DNA from: Bacillota bacterium
GTDB taxonomy: Bacteria; Bacillota; Clostridia; Acetivibrionales; DSM-1351
NCBI GenBank assembly: GCA_023431385.1
Contig: JAEYWA010000016.1
Span: forward strand, 1 to 26,395
Reading direction: 5' to 3'
DNA: 26,395 nt
Under the pieces are notes generated by a model. It saw nothing but the letters and a program-made list of their open reading frames with translations. It was not told the DNA's origin and ran no database searches. The translations under genes were made by a program, and so were the position numbers. This document shows positions 22,591-26,395 of this stretch, piece by piece; the first letter of the stretch is position 1, and each line of letters begins with the position of its first letter.

Positions 22591-23295
22591 CTACCACGCT
22601 CTGGTACTTCCATCGTAATCATAAAACATCATCTTGTCGGAAGAATTCCTGCATTTTTCTGCAAGCTTTACGATTCCTTCGGCCGATTCAGATGGTAAAA
22701 CAGGAGCCTCTTCACCGCCCATGCCGGTTCTTATCCAACCGGGATGGATAACAAGCACTTTTATACCTTCAGGCTTTAAATATCTCTGCAGAATTATGCT
22801 CTGGATATTCAATGCAGCCTTTGACATACAGTAGTCATATCGGGTTATATAATCACAGTGTGTCGTCATGCTGCCTGCCTCAGAGGAAATATTAATAATT
22901 ACTTTATCGTTGCCTTTTTTTATTAATGGCAAAAGATCCTTTATAATTCTAAGAGGTCCTAATGCATTAGTTGAAAAAACATCCAGTGACAGTGAAATAT
23001 TGAAATCTTCTAAAACATTGGCACTGTTGGCGGGTAATATTGCAGCTGCATTAACAATGATATCAAGACAGTCTGTTTTCTGCTTCAATATTTTACCGGT
23101 TTCTTCTACTGATTGATCATTTCTTATATCCATTTGATAAAATTCAAATTGTCCGGGGTACTTTTCTTGTAGCTCTTTTATCTGCTGATTATTATCAATA
23201 TCATAACCATAAACAAAACTATTCCTGCTAATAAATTCAGCCGCCAAGCTCATCCCCAGACCACCTGACACTCCAGTGATCAAAACCTTTTTCAT
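22591..23295 (-). CDS. short-chain dehydrogenase/reductase (SDR)
   Basis: This is a classical SDR of 234 residues. It has the cofactor motif TGVSGGLGMSLA near residue 8, DIDNN after the second strand, NAAAILP (the NNAG position), the catalytic serine in IINISSEAGS and the YCMSK catalytic Tyr-Lys pair. The acidic residue after strand 2 (YGYDID) favours NAD(H) over NADP(H). I chose ATG 23295 because the glycine motif begins at residue 6 from it; the frame stays open upstream to 23373, but that part overlaps the end of the kinase gene. It is tightly packed between the kinase and the isomerase. A role in oxidising or reducing a sugar or polyol intermediate is inferred from context. Confidence 0.88.
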   Translation of the reverse strand: MKKVLITGVSGGLGMSLAAEFISRNSFVYGYDIDNNQQIKELQEKYPGQFEFYQMDIRNDQSVEETGKILKQKTDCLDIIVNAAAILPANSANVLEDFNISLSLDVFSTNALGPLRIIKDLLPLIKKGNDKVIINISSEAGSMTTHCDYITRYDYCMSKAALNIQSIILQRYLKPEGIKVLVIHPGWIRTGMGGEEAPVLPSESAEGIVKLAEKCRNSSDKMMFYDYDGSTRAW

Positions 23296-23327
23296 ATAAT
23301 ATACTCTTCTTTCTATCGCCGTAAAGT

Positions 23328-24833
23328 TTATTTCTCCACCCAATTCAAGGAACGCCGAACCGCTTTTTTCCATCCTTCATAAAGTCTGTCTCGCTCTTCC
23401 TTTGACATTTTGGGATAATACACCTTTGCAACTTTCCAGTGTTGTTTCAGTTCTGATATATCTTTCCAAAACCCGATTCCCAATCCCGCAAGATAAGCTG
23501 CTCCTAAAGCAGCCATAGCAGTAACCTCAGGCAATTCAACGGGTATTCCCAGTATATCGGCCTGGAATTGAAGCAAAAACTCACTTTTTGTTGCTCCTCC
23601 GTCTACTCTCAAGGATTTTAATTCCCTGCCGGTATCGGCTATCATTGCGTCAATAACATCCCTTGTCTGGTAGCCCATAGATTCAAGAGCAGCACGGCAT
23701 ATATGTTCCTTAACGGTACCGCGGGTAAGCCCTACGATAGTTCCTCTGGCATAGGAATCCCAGTAGGGTGCACACATTCCGGCAAAGGCAGGCACAATAT
23801 ACACATCTCCTGTGTCGCTAACCTTTTCAGCAAGTATATCGCACTCTCTGGCATCCTTTATGATTCCAAGACCGTCGCGCAGCCATTGAACCACGGCTCC
23901 ACCTACAAATACAACACCTTCAAAGGCATATTGGACCTTCTCGTCCAGTACCCATCCAAGGTCGGTGGTAAGCCCATAATTAGATTTCAGCGGTTTATCG
24001 CCAATATTCATAAAAAGTGCCATTGATGTTCCATATGTATTTTTCGCCATTCCTGGTTCAAAACAGGCTTGTCCAATAGTTGCGGCATGCTGATCTCCTG
24101 CATCCCCTGATATAGGGATGTTTTGTCCAAAAAACACATTTGGGTCAGTAAATGCCAGGGCACTACATGAGGATGGCTTCAATTCAGGAAGTATTTGTTT
24201 AGGTATACCTATTTTTTCTATTAATTCATCATCCCATTGTAAAGTGTGTATATTTAGAAGAAGGGTACGAGAAGCATTTGTATAATCAGTTACATGAACT
24301 TTATTGCCGCTTAAATTCCACATTATCCATGAGTCTATAGTACCCATAAGTATTTTTCCGGATTCTACCTGTTCTTTAACACCTGGGACATTTTCTATAA
24401 TGAATTTTATTTTACTTGCCGAAAAATATGGATCAATACGCAGTCCGGTCTTCTCATTAATTAATTCCTCCAGACCAGGCTGCTTTTTCATCTCTTCACA
24501 TATCGAAGCAGTTTGTCTACTTTGCCAGCATATTGCATTATAAACCGGTCTTCCTGTTGTACGTTCCCATAAAATTGTTGACTCTCTTTGGTCTGTAATT
24601 CCTATGGCAGCAATTTCTTCAGGCTTAATAAATTTTTTTGAAAAGATCTCATTACAGCACTCCAGCACTGTTCTCCAGATTTCATTGGCGTCATGTTCCA
24701 CCCAACCCGGCTGTGGATAATACTGTGTAATTTCCTTTGATGCTTGGTCGATCACTTTACTATCATGATCAACTATAATTACCTTTGTCGATGTTGTTCC
24801 CTGATCGATTGCAAGAATATATTTTTTATCCAT
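23328..24833 (-). CDS. FGGY-family carbohydrate kinase, glycerol-kinase-like
   Basis: The 501-residue protein is overall very similar to glycerol kinase. It has DQGTTSTKVIIVDHD at the start, the substrate residues Arg83 and Glu84 in TDQRES, Trp103, Tyr136 in DPYFSASK and Asp247-Gln248 in GDAGDQ, plus GGAVVQWLRDGLGII and RVDGGATKSEFLLQFQAD. Against E. coli GlpK, however, the pocket segment reads YGTSMALF where GlpK has YGTGCFML, so the glycerol-contacting Phe270 becomes Ala272. The HPr-phosphorylated His of Gram-positive GlpK appears to be Val233. Neither glpF nor glpD is adjacent. It may therefore phosphorylate a larger polyol or ketose. ATG 24833 follows AGAGG at seven bases and is preferred to ATG 24857, which directly follows the upstream stop without a ribosome site. 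Confidence 0.88.
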   Translation of the reverse strand: MDKKYILAIDQGTTSTKVIIVDHDSKVIDQASKEITQYYPQPGWVEHDANEIWRTVLECCNEIFSKKFIKPEEIAAIGITDQRESTILWERTTGRPVYNAICWQSRQTASICEEMKKQPGLEELINEKTGLRIDPYFSASKIKFIIENVPGVKEQVESGKILMGTIDSWIMWNLSGNKVHVTDYTNASRTLLLNIHTLQWDDELIEKIGIPKQILPELKPSSCSALAFTDPNVFFGQNIPISGDAGDQHAATIGQACFEPGMAKNTYGTSMALFMNIGDKPLKSNYGLTTDLGWVLDEKVQYAFEGVVFVGGAVVQWLRDGLGIIKDARECDILAEKVSDTGDVYIVPAFAGMCAPYWDSYARGTIVGLTRGTVKEHICRAALESMGYQTRDVIDAMIADTGRELKSLRVDGGATKSEFLLQFQADILGIPVELPEVTAMAALGAAYLAGLGIGFWKDISELKQHWKVAKVYYPKMSKEERDRLYEGWKKAVRRSLNWVEK

Positions 24834-24857
24834 TTGAGTGCCTCTTCTCTCAACCAT

Positions 24858-25925
24858 TTATCTGAACTTACCCAATTCGTTTAATTCATTTACGATGACA
24901 GCCTTCATTATGCTACCACCATCAATATCTTTAAATGCCTCGTTTATTTCTTTCAGAGGATATCTTTTGGTTATATATTTTTCAACGTTAATTACTCCTT
25001 GGTGTATCAACTCCATTGCCTGTTTGTTTTGCGCCGGTGTTGATGCATGTACTCCAAAAACACTTATTTCCCTGTAATGCACAAAATTACTGTCAATATA
25101 ACCCGTTGAATTTCCTGCCAGACCCCCAAAAAGTGAGATTCTTCCACATTTCGCCAGAACTTTCATACCATCAGTCTGTGCACTACCTACAGAACACGCA
25201 ATAATTGCAACATCTGCACCCTTTCCCTCTGTCAAACAACTGACTTCAGCAAATACGTCGGTCTCAGCAGAATTAATAAATGTAGCCCCGTTAAGTAATT
25301 TGCCAGCTTGATTTATACGTTCGGTAGAGGTTTCAACTATGATAACCTTATCTGCGCCGGAATTCAGCGCCAGCTCAGCATGCATACAGCCAATAATACC
25401 TGACCCAAATATTACAACATCTTCACCTGGTTTTATTTGCAAATATGACTGGGCATTTATTGCGCACGCAAGAGGTTCACTTAATGTAAAAGCCGATACA
25501 TTCTCAACCTCAGGCAGCCTATATACATTGCCCATTTTAAATGCCTGTCGTGGTATAATCATATATTCAGCAAAGCCACCGTCATACTGGAACCCGATTG
25601 TTTTCAAGTCCTCACACATATTTGTTTTTCCCTTTTTGCAGCTGTAGCAGCTTCCACAACCGATAGCCGGAGCCACGGCCACTATATCTCCAACACGAAA
25701 CTCGCCGGAGAAATCTTCAGATAAATCGGTAATTTCTCCTACTATCTCATGCCCGATGATTCTACCTTCATCTATTTTTGTACTCCCTGATTTATACGTT
25801 CTAATGTCGGTTCCGCATATTGAACATGCCATTACTTTTAGTAGTGCTCCCTCACCCTTCATATCAGGCTTAGGTATATCTTTCAAATCCAGGGTTTTAT
25901 CCTTTTGATAAATGTATGCAAGCAA
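24858..25925 (-). CDS. zinc-dependent medium-chain alcohol/polyol dehydrogenase
   Basis: The 355-residue protein belongs to the medium-chain dehydrogenase family near sorbitol and threonine dehydrogenases. The catalytic zinc site is in ACSICGTD (Cys37) and GHE (His59, Glu60). The structural zinc cysteines are Cys90, Cys93, Cys96 and Cys104 in GCGSCYSCKKGKTNMC. LSEPLACA gives the next conserved Glu, and the NAD-binding Rossmann motif is VIFGSGIIGCMHAEL. The VETS segment after the second Rossmann strand suggests NAD(H). The start is TTG 25925, nine bases after a strong AAAGGAGG; no ATG fits. It is 29 bases after the partial dehydrogenase and 24 bases before the kinase ATG. Oxidation of a polyol to a ketose, which the kinase would then phosphorylate, is the likely role. 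Confidence 0.9.
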   Translation of the reverse strand: MLAYIYQKDKTLDLKDIPKPDMKGEGALLKVMACSICGTDIRTYKSGSTKIDEGRIIGHEIVGEITDLSEDFSGEFRVGDIVAVAPAIGCGSCYSCKKGKTNMCEDLKTIGFQYDGGFAEYMIIPRQAFKMGNVYRLPEVENVSAFTLSEPLACAINAQSYLQIKPGEDVVIFGSGIIGCMHAELALNSGADKVIIVETSTERINQAGKLLNGATFINSAETDVFAEVSCLTEGKGADVAIIACSVGSAQTDGMKVLAKCGRISLFGGLAGNSTGYIDSNFVHYREISVFGVHASTPAQNKQAMELIHQGVINVEKYITKRYPLKEINEAFKDIDGGSIMKAVIVNELNELGKFR

Positions 25926-25954
25926 AAATATTCACCTCCTTTAAGTTCATATTA

Positions 25955-26395
25955 TTATTTTTTATTAGGATCAAAAATAACCTTCGTAAACGTCTCTTTT
26001 TTGTTGTACATCATATCAAAGGCACTACTGCAATCCTCCAATCGTACAACATGGGTTATCAAATCCTTAAGTTTTATTTTTCCGTTTTGAATAAACATAA
26101 GAGCACTTTTCCATTCATTTATGGGTAATGGGGCAATGGAAGAATTCCAGGAACCTATTATTTTCAGTTCAGCTCTTAAAATTTTCCCCAGAGTCTTGTT
26201 TGGCAGTACAAGATCATTGTAAGCTATTCCGCAGAATACTACTGTTCCTAACTTCCTGACAGAATCAATGGCCTGGACCTGTGTGAAGGTACTTCCTGCC
26301 AATTCTATTGCAGCATCAGCACCTCTGCCGTTTGTAAATTCCATTATTTCCTTGACTACATCACATTTGGTGCCATTAAGGCAAAGATCAGCACC
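25955..26395 (-). CDS. medium-chain dehydrogenase, GatD-like, C-terminal part (cut by window edge)
   Basis: This is the last 146 codons of a gene that runs off the right edge, so its start and catalytic domain are not visible. The frame is open to base 26395. The visible part begins in the Rossmann domain (GADLCLNGTKCDVVKEIMEF, then GADAAIELAGS) and ends with the C-terminal segment GSWNSSIAPLPINEWKSAL followed by HVVRLEDCSSAFDMM. The GSW...EW pattern is characteristic of galactitol-1-phosphate 5-dehydrogenase (GatD) and close relatives, which oxidise polyols or polyol phosphates. It is upstream of, and probably co-transcribed with, the second dehydrogenase (29-base gap). Two dehydrogenases in a row suggest two oxidation steps or two related substrates. 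Confidence 0.82.
   Translation of the reverse strand, partial: GADLCLNGTKCDVVKEIMEFTNGRGADAAIELAGSTFTQVQAIDSVRKLGTVVFCGIAYNDLVLPNKTLGKILRAELKIIGSWNSSIAPLPINEWKSALMFIQNGKIKLKDLITHVVRLEDCSSAFDMMYNKKETFTKVIFDPNKK

Overview
The window reads as chromosomal DNA of a low-GC, anaerobic, plant-polysaccharide-degrading Clostridia species. The [FeFe]-hydrogenase maturase HydE and the bifunctional AdhE indicate fermentative, oxygen-sensitive metabolism. The two arabinofuranosidases (GH127 and GH51) and the KDPG pathway pair indicate use of arabinan, pectin and hemicellulose. A mesophilic cellulolytic Ruminiclostridium-type host fits, but this is inferred from gene content and AT-rich spacers only. No tRNA, rRNA, CRISPR array, transposase or phage gene was seen.

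Layout, left to right. (1) 1-3.3 kb: a TetR regulator, then a divergent sulfur amino-acid pair, PatB/MalY-type C-S lyase (minus) and cysteine synthase (plus), each with a near-consensus sigma-A promoter in the shared spacer. (2) 3.3-5.7 kb: a plus-strand unit with separate coaB and coaC (coenzyme A synthesis) followed by a one-base-overlapping P1-family self-processing aminopeptidase. (3) 5.8-7.0 kb: a lone hydE with its own promoter and terminator. (4) 7.0-9.1 kb: a GH127 beta-L-arabinofuranosidase on the minus strand with palindromic operator-like sites upstream. (5) 9.4-12.9 kb: kdgA-kdgK (minus), divergent from a GntR/FCD regulator, whose 3' end overlaps a convergent multi-pass membrane protein gene. 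(6) 13.1-17.5 kb: an iron-dependent alcohol dehydrogenase, then adhE with a strong promoter and three Rex-like redox operators. (7) 17.6-26.4 kb: a minus-strand array running off the right edge. In order of transcription it is a GatD-like dehydrogenase (partial), a zinc dehydrogenase, a glycerol-kinase-like FGGY kinase, an SDR, an AraA/FucI-like isomerase, a SorC regulator, a VOC protein, a GH51 arabinofuranosidase and a flavin-reductase-like protein, ending at a long hairpin terminator.

How the parts work together. GH127 and GH51 would release L-arabinose from arabinan, arabinoxylan or arabinogalactan side chains. KdgA and KdgK finish hexuronate catabolism to pyruvate and glyceraldehyde-3-phosphate. 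AdhE and the second alcohol dehydrogenase dispose of reducing equivalents as ethanol, apparently under NADH/NAD control.

The most original element is the 18.2-26.4 kb array. It looks like a pathway for a sugar or polyol in which both the isomerase and the kinase differ from their best-known relatives at active-site positions: the glycerol-pocket Phe is Ala in the kinase, and two of four AraA metal/catalytic positions are changed in the isomerase. The real substrate is therefore probably neither plain L-arabinose nor glycerol. The cluster continues beyond the window, so transporters or further enzymes may lie just outside.
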